A program made the position numbers and the translations under genes. The notes under the pieces were generated by a model, which had not been told where the DNA came from, did not search any database, and saw nothing but the letters and a program-made list of their open reading frames with translations. Positions 43,651 through 53,871 of a stretch of 64,000 nt of DNA are shown here, in pieces. Source of the stretch: an uncultured Eubacteriales bacterium (GTDB lineage: Bacteria > Bacillota > Clostridia > Oscillospirales > Acutalibacteraceae); assembly GCA_934489735.1 (NCBI GenBank), contig CAKSSR010000002.1, forward strand, positions 62,001 through 126,000. The letters run 5' to 3'. The number at the start of each line of letters is the position of its first letter. The stretch's first letter is position 1.

Positions 43651-45372
43651 TTAGTCATTCTTTTTCAAAGATTCTTTACTTAATCTTTCTTCTTGCTCAA
43701 CTTTAATCACGCTTGAGGTAACTACAGATGCATAATATGATGCACGTTCATAACTTTTACCTTTCTTTAATTCATGATCAAATAAGTCAGCTTGCATTCT
43801 CGCATATTTTTCATTCATATTCTCTTTAACAATTAATCCAGCATAGTAATTAGCATATTCATAATTCTTGCTTTTTCTTAATTCATCAAAAAATATGTCT
43901 GTCTGTTTTCTTGCTAAATCCGGCTCAGCCTTCTCTTTCATTATTAGATTCGTATAATATTTAGCATAATCATAACTCTTGCCAGATTCTATTTCTGATT
44001 TGAATATTTCATCTGTCGATTTCTTACTTTTTGCATCTTTTAATTCTTCATCACTTGTCATACATTTTACTTTTTTACTGCATGTCTGACCGCATTCATT
44101 ATCATTACAATCTTCTAGACTTCTCTTGTGCGTCGATGAATTTGAATCCTTTTGTGATAGCTTGTCGTCATTTGTATAAAGTTTTTCTGCTAATTCTCTT
44201 GCCTGACTCTCACTCTTTCCTGAAAATATCTCTTTTCTATATGCTTCCATTATCTTTTTCGTCCTTGGTTCTGATATTTTCTTATCATATATCAAGTCTA
44301 TGTAATAAATTGCTTCCATTCTGCTATAAGTCTTACATAATCGTTCATACAAGCAAGCCCTATCCATTGCTGCTCCTCTTTCTAGTCCTTTCTCAGCAAC
44401 TAAAAATGCATAGTAGCCAGCATAATCCTTTGTCTTGCCTTCTATTATACTCTGTTCGTATAATTCTGATTCTTTTCTTGCTACATCCCCGCCTTTATTT
44501 TGACAAAAGACTAAATCAACATAATGATCCGCATAAATTTTGCTATGGCCTCCTGTTATCTCTTTCTCGTAAAGGAATGCTTGACATTCTGCCTCGTCTT
44601 TGTCAGCATTTTTTTCAACCACTACAAATGCGTAATAATCAGCATAACTACTCGTGCTACCATTCTTTATATTAGCCTCGTATATGTCTGCCTCCATCCT
44701 TGCAATTTTCTCTTTTTTCGCTCTATAAACTATTAAATCAGCATAGAATTTAGCATAATTCTTACTTTTGTTTGACATTATTTCTTTTTCATATATACTA
44801 GCATACTTTCTTGCTCTTTCATCTAATGGTCTTTTACTTATCATTAATGAGGCATATGCGTCTGCATACTCATTACTTTTCCCACTAAGTATCTCTTTTT
44901 CAAATACGTCCGCTTGTTTTCTTGCATCGCTTTCTTTTAAACTATCATCTACTACTAATAGCGCATAATATTTTGCATATAAATCTTTTTTGCCAAGCTT
45001 TAATTCCTTTACAAATACATCCGCCGCACTCTTAGCAACCTTTTTACTACAATTTCTTGTCACTATCAATTCTGCATAAAAATCTGCATATTCACTACTT
45101 CTACCTGAACATATGCTCTTTTTAAATATTTTTGCTTGACGCATTGCTACATCTTTATCTAATTTCTTATCATATATCAAGTATGTATAATAAAATATAT
45201 ATCTTCCCTCTATATTTGCTCTTGCTTCTTCTGATGATACCTCAGTTCTTTTATTAACAGTTCCTGCTTCTTTTTCAACTTTGTCAGTTGCTAATGTCGT
45301 TATCCCTGAGATTGCTATACTTAAAGCAACAGGGCATATGGATAACTTCATTATATTCTTTAAATCTAACAT
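43651..45372 (-). CDS. Exported repeat protein 4, 573 aa
   Basis: From ATG 45372 behind GGAGGAAAAT; a longer frame to 45399 includes that site. The signal peptide is M-L-D-L-K-N-I-M-K-L-S-I-C with T-L-A-T-D. Eight regular type I repeats lie at about 45-340. A non-repeat insert at about 385-430 (H-K-R-S-L-E-D-C-N-D-N-E-C, then C-S-K-K-V-K-C) follows, then three more repeats to the end. The insert has four Cys and a basic K-K-V-K, the only Cys-rich island in the family. The C-terminus is S-L-K-K-N-D. Confidence 0.83.
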   Translation of the reverse strand: MLDLKNIMKLSICPVALSIAISGITTLATDKVEKEAGTVNKRTEVSSEEARANIEGRYIFYYTYLIYDKKLDKDVAMRQAKIFKKSICSGRSSEYADFYAELIVTRNCSKKVAKSAADVFVKELKLGKKDLYAKYYALLVVDDSLKESDARKQADVFEKEILSGKSNEYADAYASLMISKRPLDERARKYASIYEKEIMSNKSKNYAKFYADLIVYRAKKEKIARMEADIYEANIKNGSTSSYADYYAFVVVEKNADKDEAECQAFLYEKEITGGHSKIYADHYVDLVFCQNKGGDVARKESELYEQSIIEGKTKDYAGYYAFLVAEKGLERGAAMDRACLYERLCKTYSRMEAIYYIDLIYDKKISEPRTKKIMEAYRKEIFSGKSESQARELAEKLYTNDDKLSQKDSNSSTHKRSLEDCNDNECGQTCSKKVKCMTSDEELKDAKSKKSTDEIFKSEIESGKSYDYAKYYTNLIMKEKAEPDLARKQTDIFFDELRKSKNYEYANYYAGLIVKENMNEKYARMQADLFDHELKKGKSYERASYYASVVTSSVIKVEQEERLSKESLKKND

Positions 45373-45429
45373 ATTTTCCTCCAAAAAATAAATGCTCACT
45401 TTTAATATTCTAATATATTTTCATATTAC

Positions 45430-45463
45430 TTTTTTAAGAGCTGGCTAATTAAATCACCAGCCC
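45430..45463 (-). terminator. Terminator-like hairpin after exported repeat protein 5
   Basis: GGCTGG/CCAGC stem around TGATTTAATTAG on the minus strand, 15 bases past the stop; no strong T run follows. Confidence 0.5.
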
Positions 45464-45477
45464 CTTACAACAATACC

Positions 45478-47712
45478 TTAAAATTCTTTAATTTTCTTAG
45501 CCGGAGGTTGTAACTCTTCTACCTCTCCCATTTTCGATATAATATCTAGGATCTTATATGGATCCTTCTTTGCTAATAAATCTATGTCCTGAGAAACCGA
45601 TCTTGCTAATGTCTCATCCATTTTCTTATATAATGATAAATAAGTACAAATAAATGCTTGATCTAAGTTCTTGCTTCTTTCCAAATTCTTATCGAATTCT
45701 AGCCTTAACTCATCTACATTACAGCCAGTCTCAGTTGCTAGCGCAACAAAGTAATCAGCATATTCCTTTGTATATCCGGCTTTGAGTAATTCTTCATATC
45801 TTTTAAGATAATTTACTGTCTTCTTATAGTCAAAATTCCTATTTCTCATTAATGTCGAAATCCCATATTCAGCAGATTCTTTACTAAATTTATCCTTGTA
45901 GATCAATGAAGCATATAAATTTCCTAATTTTTTAGCCAATGTCTTATCGATATTCTCTTTGACTATTATATAACTATAAAATTTTGCTGCCAAATCGTTA
46001 TTCTTTTTTAATTCTTCCATATACAATGTTAAAATTCTATCAATTTCTCCTTGAGAAAAGTAACCTTCCTCTAATAGTTCAGCACATCTATTTAAATAAT
46101 GAAAGTCGCTATTACTTTTTTCGTTCTTTCTAATCAATGCCATATATTTGCTTGCTCGAATTCTAGCCTCATTCTCAGGAACATTTCCAATTATTAATTT
46201 AGCATAGCAAAATGCGTATGGGAAAGGCAGTCCCATGCTAATTTCTTTATTGCATATCTCCATGGCTTTCTTAATTTCGTCTTCTTGGAGATTCATGTCC
46301 GTAACTGAAGATGCGAAAAAGTCTGCTTCTTTTAAGCAACGCTTAGATGATTCTCTATATGAATTAAAGTTTAGATAACTAATAAATATTTTTGCCTGAT
46401 TATCGGCAATTGCAGGATCAATTTTTCTTAACGTAACTAATTCTGTATAATACTTTGCATATCTCTCGTTAAGCTCTTTCTTTTCATATTCAGCCTTTGA
46501 TAACACACTCTCATACATTCTCAACATTTCCATCGCTGAATACTCGTTTAAATCATGTTTAACAATAAAACTCACATAAAGTTTCGTACGTTTTTCATCC
46601 TCTTCCTTAATTGCCCTAGCACGTTTCTTATCCTTGCCTTTACATTCTTTAATAAGTTCTTTTCTTGCGAATTTATCCCTACTTGAATAATATAATTCTG
46701 TAGCCAATCTTGCCTTTTCTTCAGAAAAACCATAGTCAAAATAAAAGTCGTCATATATTATTTCATAATATGCGTCCGGGCAAGTCTCTAACATTCTTAC
46801 ACGCTCTTCTATATCTGAATCAGAATCGTTATCGGATTTCAGAATGTCCCCTGCAAGCCACATAGATGAAGCTCGTTCGCTTGCATATATTGTAGACCTT
46901 CCCATCAATTTAAGTCTTTCAAATAAGTACGGTTCAGTATATGGATATCCAAGTGATCCCTTTCCCAATATCCTATATGCATAAATCCCTGCATAATATC
47001 TACTAGCCCCTTGGTTTATCTTCCTTTCGTAAAACTTTGACTTCAAATCTCTATACTTTTCTGAAAATTTGTTATTTACTTCACAATAAGCATAAAACTC
47101 AGAATAAATTGGACTGTTCCCTCTCTTTATTGACCTCTCAAACGCCTCCATCAAACTCATTAGCTGGCCTCTCTTTAATCCTTCTCTTTCTTTCAAAAAG
47201 GCATAGTAAATAGCATAATGTTGATTCTTATTTGATTCAATCAATTCTTGATAAGTTGCTGCTTCTTTCTCTGCTATTTCTTCTTTTACATACTCTTCCA
47301 CTATCAAATGTGCATAGTACTTGGCATATTCAATACTTCTTCCAGACGTTACTGTCTTTTCATATACATCTGCTACTCTTCTTGCTTTTTCTTCACTAAG
47401 TTTTCTATATACTATTAAAAATGAGTAATGTTCAGCATATAATTTGCTCTTGCCCTCTGCCATTTCTTTATTATAAATTTCATTCTTTTCCTTTAATTTT
47501 TCGGGAGAATCGTCAGAAATCTTTGATTCAAATAAAACTCGCACGCCGGAACCTGGTTTTGAATCATATTCATACTTATACTTTTTTACATTATACTCTT
47601 CACTTTCACTACTGCTTCCTTCGCTATCTGTTGCCATGGCTGACATCCCCATAACAAATGAACCTAAACATATAGCGCATGCAGACAATTTCATTAGTTT
47701 ACTTAATTTCAT
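45478..47712 (-). CDS. Exported repeat protein 5, 744 aa
   Basis: The signal peptide is M-K-L-S-K-L-M-K-L-S-A-C-A-I-C-L with A-M-A-T-D, followed by a short Ser/Glu linker. Repeats 1-5 are regular (S-K-L-Y-A-E-H-Y-S-F-L-I-V and so on). The centre (about 270-400) is degenerate, with charged inserts (D-N-D-S-D-S-D-I-E-E). The C-terminal half has irregular repeats with longer linkers. It ends Q-P-P-A-K-K-I-K-E-F, a Pro-Pro plus basic motif. ATG follows GGAGGAAATTTAA. It lies 44 bases after protein 6. Confidence 0.82.
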   Translation of the reverse strand: MKLSKLMKLSACAICLGSFVMGMSAMATDSEGSSSESEEYNVKKYKYEYDSKPGSGVRVLFESKISDDSPEKLKEKNEIYNKEMAEGKSKLYAEHYSFLIVYRKLSEEKARRVADVYEKTVTSGRSIEYAKYYAHLIVEEYVKEEIAEKEAATYQELIESNKNQHYAIYYAFLKEREGLKRGQLMSLMEAFERSIKRGNSPIYSEFYAYCEVNNKFSEKYRDLKSKFYERKINQGASRYYAGIYAYRILGKGSLGYPYTEPYLFERLKLMGRSTIYASERASSMWLAGDILKSDNDSDSDIEERVRMLETCPDAYYEIIYDDFYFDYGFSEEKARLATELYYSSRDKFARKELIKECKGKDKKRARAIKEEDEKRTKLYVSFIVKHDLNEYSAMEMLRMYESVLSKAEYEKKELNERYAKYYTELVTLRKIDPAIADNQAKIFISYLNFNSYRESSKRCLKEADFFASSVTDMNLQEDEIKKAMEICNKEISMGLPFPYAFCYAKLIIGNVPENEARIRASKYMALIRKNEKSNSDFHYLNRCAELLEEGYFSQGEIDRILTLYMEELKKNNDLAAKFYSYIIVKENIDKTLAKKLGNLYASLIYKDKFSKESAEYGISTLMRNRNFDYKKTVNYLKRYEELLKAGYTKEYADYFVALATETGCNVDELRLEFDKNLERSKNLDQAFICTYLSLYKKMDETLARSVSQDIDLLAKKDPYKILDIISKMGEVEELQPPAKKIKEF

Positions 47713-47756
47713 TTAAATTTCCTCCAAAAAATATAATTTCGATACAAACTTCTCGA

Positions 47757-50700
47757 TCAAACTTTCTGTCTCTTGCTTGAAGGAGGCGCAGCATAGCCAC
47801 ACATATCGTCAACAGAAGTCAATATATATTTAAACTCTGTCTTTTTTTCTTTGATTATTGATACAAATTCCCTACTCATTGAAACTGCTTTATTTGGTTC
47901 AATATCAAAGTTTGTAACTATATATGAACAAATGTATGAGAAAAGACAACTTTTACCATCATTTATCATCTTTTCGTATACTTTTCTTTGATCCTCTATA
48001 TTTTTCTTTCCATATATGCTGATCATCGCATAATAATCTGCAAATGAACAACTTTTTCCTCTATTTTCGATCTGGTCTATATAAATTTTCATCAATTCTT
48101 CTATATCTTTTCTTTCAATATTTCTTTCAATTGCAAGTACTGAGTAATACGATGCATATATTTTATTACCAGTTCTCTTCAATGCATCTTCATATACATT
48201 TACTTCTGCCTCTGCCTTACTTCTTTCCAATCCTTTATTGACTAATAAAAAGCTATAATAGTCAGCACAATTACTATCTCTTCCCTCTTTCATCTTTTCT
48301 GCATAAGCCTTTGATCTTAGTCTTATTTCCTCTTCCGTCATTTCATGATTATTCATCTTTAATTCTGCATAGTAATAGGAATATTGATGGTCTTTAGTCT
48401 TTTCAATGCTCTTTAAATATATATCGGTTTGTTTTCTAGCACTTTCTTCACTTAAACCCTTGTCCATCATCAACCTAATATAATAAATGGCACCATAATC
48501 TTTTGATGTCCTTTTCATTTCTGCGCTATAAAGTTCAGCCATCTTCGATGCTTGCTTTTCTGTTGTTCTTCCTTCAGTCATTAGTATTGCATAACAATCC
48601 GAATAAAAACAATCTTTAAACTCTCTTATCTTCTGTTCGTATATTTGAGATTGTCTGTATGCCAAATCTTTACTCATTCCTCTAATTACAACTAAACTTG
48701 CAAAATAGTCTGAAAAGACTTTACTATTTTTAACAAGCGACTTCATATATATTGCTGTTTTCTTCTCTGCTAAAGCCTTACCTAATTTCTCATTAAATAA
48801 TTGCTTTATATAGTAATTCGTACATGTTCTACTGTCAGTCTCAATCATTTTTACTCCAGCAGTCCCAGCCTGAGCTCTTGCCTGATCACTTGGCATTGAT
48901 TTACACATCAATAGATAACTATATTTCCTTGCATATGTATCACTTCTACCTAATTTTCTTTCAGTCAAGTATATGCCAATTATCTCATTAACTAAGTCTT
49001 CGTCAATACCTTTCTTAACTATCAAATATGCGTAGTAGTCAGCCGAATTATATCCTTTCCCATCGTCTCTACATTTGCAATACAAATCTGCATATCTTTC
49101 TGCCATCTTTTCGTCCATTCTGTCATCTATTATCAAATCAATATAGCGATCTATAAAAATCTTACTCTTGCCCTTTATAAACTCTCTTTCATATATCTCA
49201 GCTCTTTCTTTTGCTCCAAATTCTCCAAATTTAGCTGCTGACTTAGCATAACAATTCGAATAAATGTCGCTCATGCCATTATCTTTTTCTCTTTCATAGA
49301 TCCTCGCTATAATTCTAGCATAATTTTTCTTTATATGATCTTCATTGACTAGTGAAACGTACTTTGCAGCATATCCATGATTTCTTTCTTTTCTTTCAAT
49401 CATATAGTCATTTGCCATCTTTCTAGCTAAATCGTCATCAATTTTATGTTCTGATAGCAATGATGCATAATAGCTTGCATACAAATGGCCCCTGCCGTCT
49501 TCTATTTCCTTCATATATATTCTCGCTTTTTGCCCTGCTTCATACTTATCTAATCCATTGGTAATTGCAAAAGCATATTCATGTGCATATCCTTCAGGTT
49601 TTCCTTCTGATATCATTGACATATACTGTTCTAAGTTTAATTTTGCCTGACTTTTATCTAATTTCCTTTCTACAATTAAATAAGAATAATAAAGAGCATC
49701 TTTCTTTTCCAATCTTTCTTTTCTCTTTTCCATATATATGTCTACAGCTTCTCTAACTTTCTTTTCAGGTTGCTTAGATGCTATAGTCAAAAACGCATAC
49801 ATGGCTGCATATTCTTCAGTTCTGCCTGCAAATAGTTCCTGTTCATATATTTGAGCTTCTTTTTTTACAAAGCTTCTATCCAAGTATCCTCCAATTGAAT
49901 TCGAAACATTAAAAATATTATAAATTTTTATTTTCTCTTTCAATCTTTCAGTCCTCATTATACCATTTATAAATCCATATTCGCTTTGACTTGATCCGCT
50001 TTGACTTGAATTTTCTGTGCTTTTATTAAAATACTCATCGTTTAACTTCTTAAGACGGTCATAATATATTTTTGCTCTTCTTTTTGCTTCTTTTTCCCCG
50101 ATCTTAAATACTTTATTTAATAAAATATAGTACTCAAGATAATCCAAATCTTTTCCCGATCTAGCTTTTTGGGAATATTCTTCAGCCATCAACCTAGCAT
50201 CTCGTTCATCCAGGTTCATTATGTTTCTTAAAAGTACATATTCGCTTGCATAAACTTTGTCTTTCCTAGATTTAGCTTCTTGTTCATATAGCAATGCAAT
50301 TCTTTTTGCTTTTTCTCCCTTAATATTATATCTTGTCTTCAACATTGCATAGTATTCAGCACACATCTGGCTTTTAAATTCTTCAAGTTTTTCATCATAT
50401 ATCATTGATTCTATATCAGCCGTATGTTCATCTATTCCTTCTGATATTAATTCTGCATATTTATAAGAAAAATTAGCATTATGGCCTTCACCTATAGCTT
50501 TTTCATATATATCAGCTCTACGGTGTGCCTTTTCTTCTTCAACATTAAACCTTGACACTAGCATAGCAAAATGTTTTGCATAGATCTCATTCTTTTTCAA
50601 ATCCAAAGCCTTTTGGTATAATTGTCCTTCAACATCTGATATTTCAACTTGCATACTAGAATTTTCTTGTGGTCCAGCAGCATTTTCTGTAGCCATAGTT

Positions 50701-50774
50701 GATAATCCCGTTATCATTGCGCTTAAAGCTACCGAACAAGTGGAAATCTTTATTAATTTACTTATATTAATCAT
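47757..50774 (-). CDS. Exported repeat protein 6, 1005 aa
   Basis: From ATG 50774 behind GGAGGAAAAT; the extra in-frame codons to 50786 cover that site. The signal peptide is M-I-N-I-S-K-L-I-K-I-S-T-C-S-V-A-L with T-M-A-T-E. About 22 type I repeats are present. The register is interrupted near residue 245-265 by a Ser-rich linker (N-S-S-Q-S-G-S-S-Q-S). The C-terminus, A-A-P-P-S-S-K-R-Q-K-V, again has prolines before a basic K-R-x-K. No anchor or catalytic motif. Confidence 0.84.
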   Translation of the reverse strand: MINISKLIKISTCSVALSAMITGLSTMATENAAGPQENSSMQVEISDVEGQLYQKALDLKKNEIYAKHFAMLVSRFNVEEEKAHRRADIYEKAIGEGHNANFSYKYAELISEGIDEHTADIESMIYDEKLEEFKSQMCAEYYAMLKTRYNIKGEKAKRIALLYEQEAKSRKDKVYASEYVLLRNIMNLDERDARLMAEEYSQKARSGKDLDYLEYYILLNKVFKIGEKEAKRRAKIYYDRLKKLNDEYFNKSTENSSQSGSSQSEYGFINGIMRTERLKEKIKIYNIFNVSNSIGGYLDRSFVKKEAQIYEQELFAGRTEEYAAMYAFLTIASKQPEKKVREAVDIYMEKRKERLEKKDALYYSYLIVERKLDKSQAKLNLEQYMSMISEGKPEGYAHEYAFAITNGLDKYEAGQKARIYMKEIEDGRGHLYASYYASLLSEHKIDDDLARKMANDYMIERKERNHGYAAKYVSLVNEDHIKKNYARIIARIYEREKDNGMSDIYSNCYAKSAAKFGEFGAKERAEIYEREFIKGKSKIFIDRYIDLIIDDRMDEKMAERYADLYCKCRDDGKGYNSADYYAYLIVKKGIDEDLVNEIIGIYLTERKLGRSDTYARKYSYLLMCKSMPSDQARAQAGTAGVKMIETDSRTCTNYYIKQLFNEKLGKALAEKKTAIYMKSLVKNSKVFSDYFASLVVIRGMSKDLAYRQSQIYEQKIREFKDCFYSDCYAILMTEGRTTEKQASKMAELYSAEMKRTSKDYGAIYYIRLMMDKGLSEESARKQTDIYLKSIEKTKDHQYSYYYAELKMNNHEMTEEEIRLRSKAYAEKMKEGRDSNCADYYSFLLVNKGLERSKAEAEVNVYEDALKRTGNKIYASYYSVLAIERNIERKDIEELMKIYIDQIENRGKSCSFADYYAMISIYGKKNIEDQRKVYEKMINDGKSCLFSYICSYIVTNFDIEPNKAVSMSREFVSIIKEKKTEFKYILTSVDDMCGYAAPPSSKRQKV

Positions 50775-50800
50775 ATTTTCCTCCAAATTTTTATATTATC

Positions 50801-50830
50801 ATTATAATTTATATTCTACCATATTTACAA
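50801..50830 (-). promoter_or_regulatory. Possible promoter for exported repeat protein 6
   Basis: On the minus strand TTGTAA (50830-50825), 18 bases, then TATAAT (50806-50801), 27 bases upstream of the ATG. An overlapping TGG-TAGAAT is an alternative -10. Confidence 0.35.
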
Positions 50831-50923
50831 TTCAAATAGCTACATTTAACACAAATTTAATATTTTTTGTATCGATACTTAAAATACCCTTAACAAAACT
50901 ATTGTTTTTATACAAATTAGTTC

Positions 50924-53737
50924 CTAATCCCTTCTTATTCTCTTTTTATTCGGTTCCATATTAATACTTTCCAACAATTTATCTATATATTTAATAATTT
51001 CCTTTGAATTTTTTAATTCTAGCGGAAGTCCCTCACATTGTTCTGCTATTCTGCATGACATTCTTATAGTCATTCTATTTGCCCACGCATATACGTAAGC
51101 ATAAGCATAGACGCAGCTTTTGTTTTTCTTCACTTTTTCTTCATATATCTTTCTCAGCTCTGCTATATTCACTTTATTATATTTACCTATCTTAACATAG
51201 TAATCGACATATTCATGATAATTAACTTCTTTCATTTTATCTGAATACATTCTTGCCATACCTTTAGCTTCTTCTTCATCAATATGGTCTTCTACTACCA
51301 AACTTGCATAATAGTCTGCATAATGATAGTCATTTCCTGCCTTTATCTGATCGTTATAAATTTCAGCCTGTCTAGCTGCAACAATTTTATTCATTCTTCT
51401 TCCTATAGTCAATTTTAAATAATAATTCTCATTACTTTCCAAGTCCAAATTCTCATACTTTGCAGCTTCTTTTCTTGACACTTCTTCCCCCAGGTTCAAT
51501 TCAGCAATAAAATAAGCATAACATGACGCATACATTTCACTTTTTGACTGTTGGATTTCTCTTTCATACAATTCTGCTTCTTTTCTCGCCTTTGATTCTT
51601 CAATATTATGTCTTGACTTTAGCTTCGCATAGTAAGACGAATAATCATATCCCTTGCCCGAATTCAATTCCTTAATAAATAATTCCGTCTCAATTCTAGC
51701 GAGGCGCTCATCAACTCTCATTCGGACTAACAATTTAGCATAATAGCTTGCATAATAACAATTTTCTCCTGCCTTTCTCCATCTTGCATATACTTTTGTC
51801 TCTTCCCTTGCTATTTTTTTATCCACATTATATTCAACTCTCAATTTTACATAATAACTTACATATTCATAATCAAACGGTCTTTCCCTTATATATTTAT
51901 CATACATCTCGGATTCAATTTCTGCCTTATCATTGCTGACTCCAGATAAAATCAATTTAATATAATGGTTGGAATATTCATGACTTTTCTTATCTTTTCT
52001 TTTCACTTCGTATGTCTTTGCCAATGATTTTGCTAAACTTTCTTCAATATCCTTCCCCTCTACCATTAAAATTGCATAATATCTTGCATAATAACAGCTC
52101 TTTTTATCAGATATTTCTCGCTCGTATATTTCTGCTTCTCTCGCTGCCATTTCCTCACTTAATTTCATTTCAGATACTAAATAAGTATAGTATTGAGAAT
52201 AGATAAAACTCTTTCCCTCGCTTATTTTCTGATCATAAATCTTTGCTTCTCTTCTTATGTCCCATTCATTAAAGCTATACCTTACATAAATATCGTTCTC
52301 ACAATCAAAAAAAATGTCGTTATTTATCATTGAAGTCATTTTGGCATAATAATATGAATAATTATGGCTCCTTCCTGAATTCATTTCCTGCTCATAGACT
52401 ACAGATTCCTTTTCAATTTGAGCCATTCTATGTCCTTCCTTAATTGGTAGTTCTGAAAGGCAACTTATATAATAACTTGAATAATGTCCTATGCCCAAAT
52501 TTCTCCTTTTCGAATAAATTTCTGACCTAAGGCTTATTTGAGCCAGTTTTAGATTAGTTTCGATAAGCAAATTGACAAAACATTCTGCATAATAGTGATC
52601 TCTTCCTTCTTTTCTCTTAGATTCATATATATTCGCATAACGTTCTGCTTGATTATCATTAAGGCCTCTCTCCACTGTCAAAAAAGTATAATAACTTGAG
52701 AAGTAGTCGCCTCTACCTTCTCTTTTCTTTTTATCATACATTTCTGCACATTTGCTTGCTTTTAATTCATTATCAAAGTATCTCAATAATGATCCAGCAT
52801 AGTATACCGAGTAATCATGACTATTTCCTTCATTAATTTTCTGCCTATATATACATATGCTACTCTCCAGCTCACTTTTCTTTGAACATTCTCTTATAAT
52901 TAAGCTAGCATAGTACATAGAGTCAACTTGATCCTTTCCAGAATTGATCAAATTGTCATATACTTCTGCCCCTTTCATAGCTTGCCTTATATCAAACTTA
53001 TCTCTTGCCACTGCTCTGGCATAATATTTTGAATAGTTATTTGATTTTCCCTTCAAGATTGTTTCTTCATATATTTCGGCCTCTACTTTTGCTTGCTGCT
53101 CACTTAAATTTTCTTCAATAATCAATCTAACATATTGATCAAAATAAACTTTTCTCACTTTTTCTCTATCATATCCATTTAATTTTTCACCAGCAGTATC
53201 TTCCGTTAAATATTTCTCGGTCCTCAAATATGCATAAAGCTTAGCATAAGATTCATCTGTCTCTGCTTCTATTTTTCTAATATATATATCCGTCTCTTTT
53301 CTTGCCATAAATACTTCTAGCTTTCTTTCAATCAATAAGTAAGCATAATAGCTTGCATATTCTTCGCTTTTATTAGCTATTATTTCTTGCTCATAAATTT
53401 CTGATTCTTTATCCGCAAGCTCTGCATTCAAGTGATCGTTGACTATCAAATAAGTATATTTGCTTGAATAAATATTGCTCTTACCTTGCTGATTTGTCTT
53501 TTCTTCATAAATTTCTACTGCTCTATCAATCATTTCTTTGCTATATTTAGATTGGTCTAAAAATTTCAAACTTTTCTCACTGGACAGTTTATCTTTTCTT
53601 TCTATTAAATTAAATATTTTCTCATTAAACGCTTCATTTTCATTATTATTACTTTCAAGTCCATTCAAATTTGCAACTGTCGATAACATAAATAAATTAA
53701 AAACCATAGCCCCCTTAAATATTTTATTCAAATTCAT
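50924..53737 (-). CDS. Exported repeat protein 7, 937 aa
   Basis: The signal peptide M-N-L-N-K-I-F-K-G-A-M-V-F-N-L-F-M-L-S differs from the common leader. About 22 type I repeats follow, many with Tyr doublets or triplets (N-Y-S-Y-Y-Y-A, H-Y-Y-A). Repeats 5-21 are in good 37-residue register except for one longer unit at about 480 (F-F-D-C-E-N-D). The C-terminus is M-E-P-N-K-K-R-I-R-R-D, the most basic of the family. GAGGTAAAC precedes the ATG. Predicted exported, otherwise uncharacterised. Confidence 0.83.
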   Translation of the reverse strand: MNLNKIFKGAMVFNLFMLSTVANLNGLESNNNENEAFNEKIFNLIERKDKLSSEKSLKFLDQSKYSKEMIDRAVEIYEEKTNQQGKSNIYSSKYTYLIVNDHLNAELADKESEIYEQEIIANKSEEYASYYAYLLIERKLEVFMARKETDIYIRKIEAETDESYAKLYAYLRTEKYLTEDTAGEKLNGYDREKVRKVYFDQYVRLIIEENLSEQQAKVEAEIYEETILKGKSNNYSKYYARAVARDKFDIRQAMKGAEVYDNLINSGKDQVDSMYYASLIIRECSKKSELESSICIYRQKINEGNSHDYSVYYAGSLLRYFDNELKASKCAEMYDKKKREGRGDYFSSYYTFLTVERGLNDNQAERYANIYESKRKEGRDHYYAECFVNLLIETNLKLAQISLRSEIYSKRRNLGIGHYSSYYISCLSELPIKEGHRMAQIEKESVVYEQEMNSGRSHNYSYYYAKMTSMINNDIFFDCENDIYVRYSFNEWDIRREAKIYDQKISEGKSFIYSQYYTYLVSEMKLSEEMAAREAEIYEREISDKKSCYYARYYAILMVEGKDIEESLAKSLAKTYEVKRKDKKSHEYSNHYIKLILSGVSNDKAEIESEMYDKYIRERPFDYEYVSYYVKLRVEYNVDKKIAREETKVYARWRKAGENCYYASYYAKLLVRMRVDERLARIETELFIKELNSGKGYDYSSYYAKLKSRHNIEESKARKEAELYEREIQQSKSEMYASCYAYFIAELNLGEEVSRKEAAKYENLDLESNENYYLKLTIGRRMNKIVAARQAEIYNDQIKAGNDYHYADYYASLVVEDHIDEEEAKGMARMYSDKMKEVNYHEYVDYYVKIGKYNKVNIAELRKIYEEKVKKNKSCVYAYAYVYAWANRMTIRMSCRIAEQCEGLPLELKNSKEIIKYIDKLLESINMEPNKKRIRRD

Positions 53738-53811
53738 AATCTGTTTACCTCACATCCATAATGATCTACTTCATACATCATAATTTACCAATAAATTTTC
53801 ACATTTAATAA

Positions 53812-53841
53812 TCGGAGTCAGTCTTAGTTAACTCCGATCAT
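53812..53841 (-). terminator. Hairpin after exported repeat protein 8
   Basis: ATCGGAGT/ACTCCGAT perfect eight-base-pair stem with a 14-base loop, 30 bases past the stop of the gene ending at 53872; AT-rich sequence follows. Confidence 0.6.
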
Positions 53842-53871
53842 TTCAAATAATTCTTTAATTTGTCTTAATTT

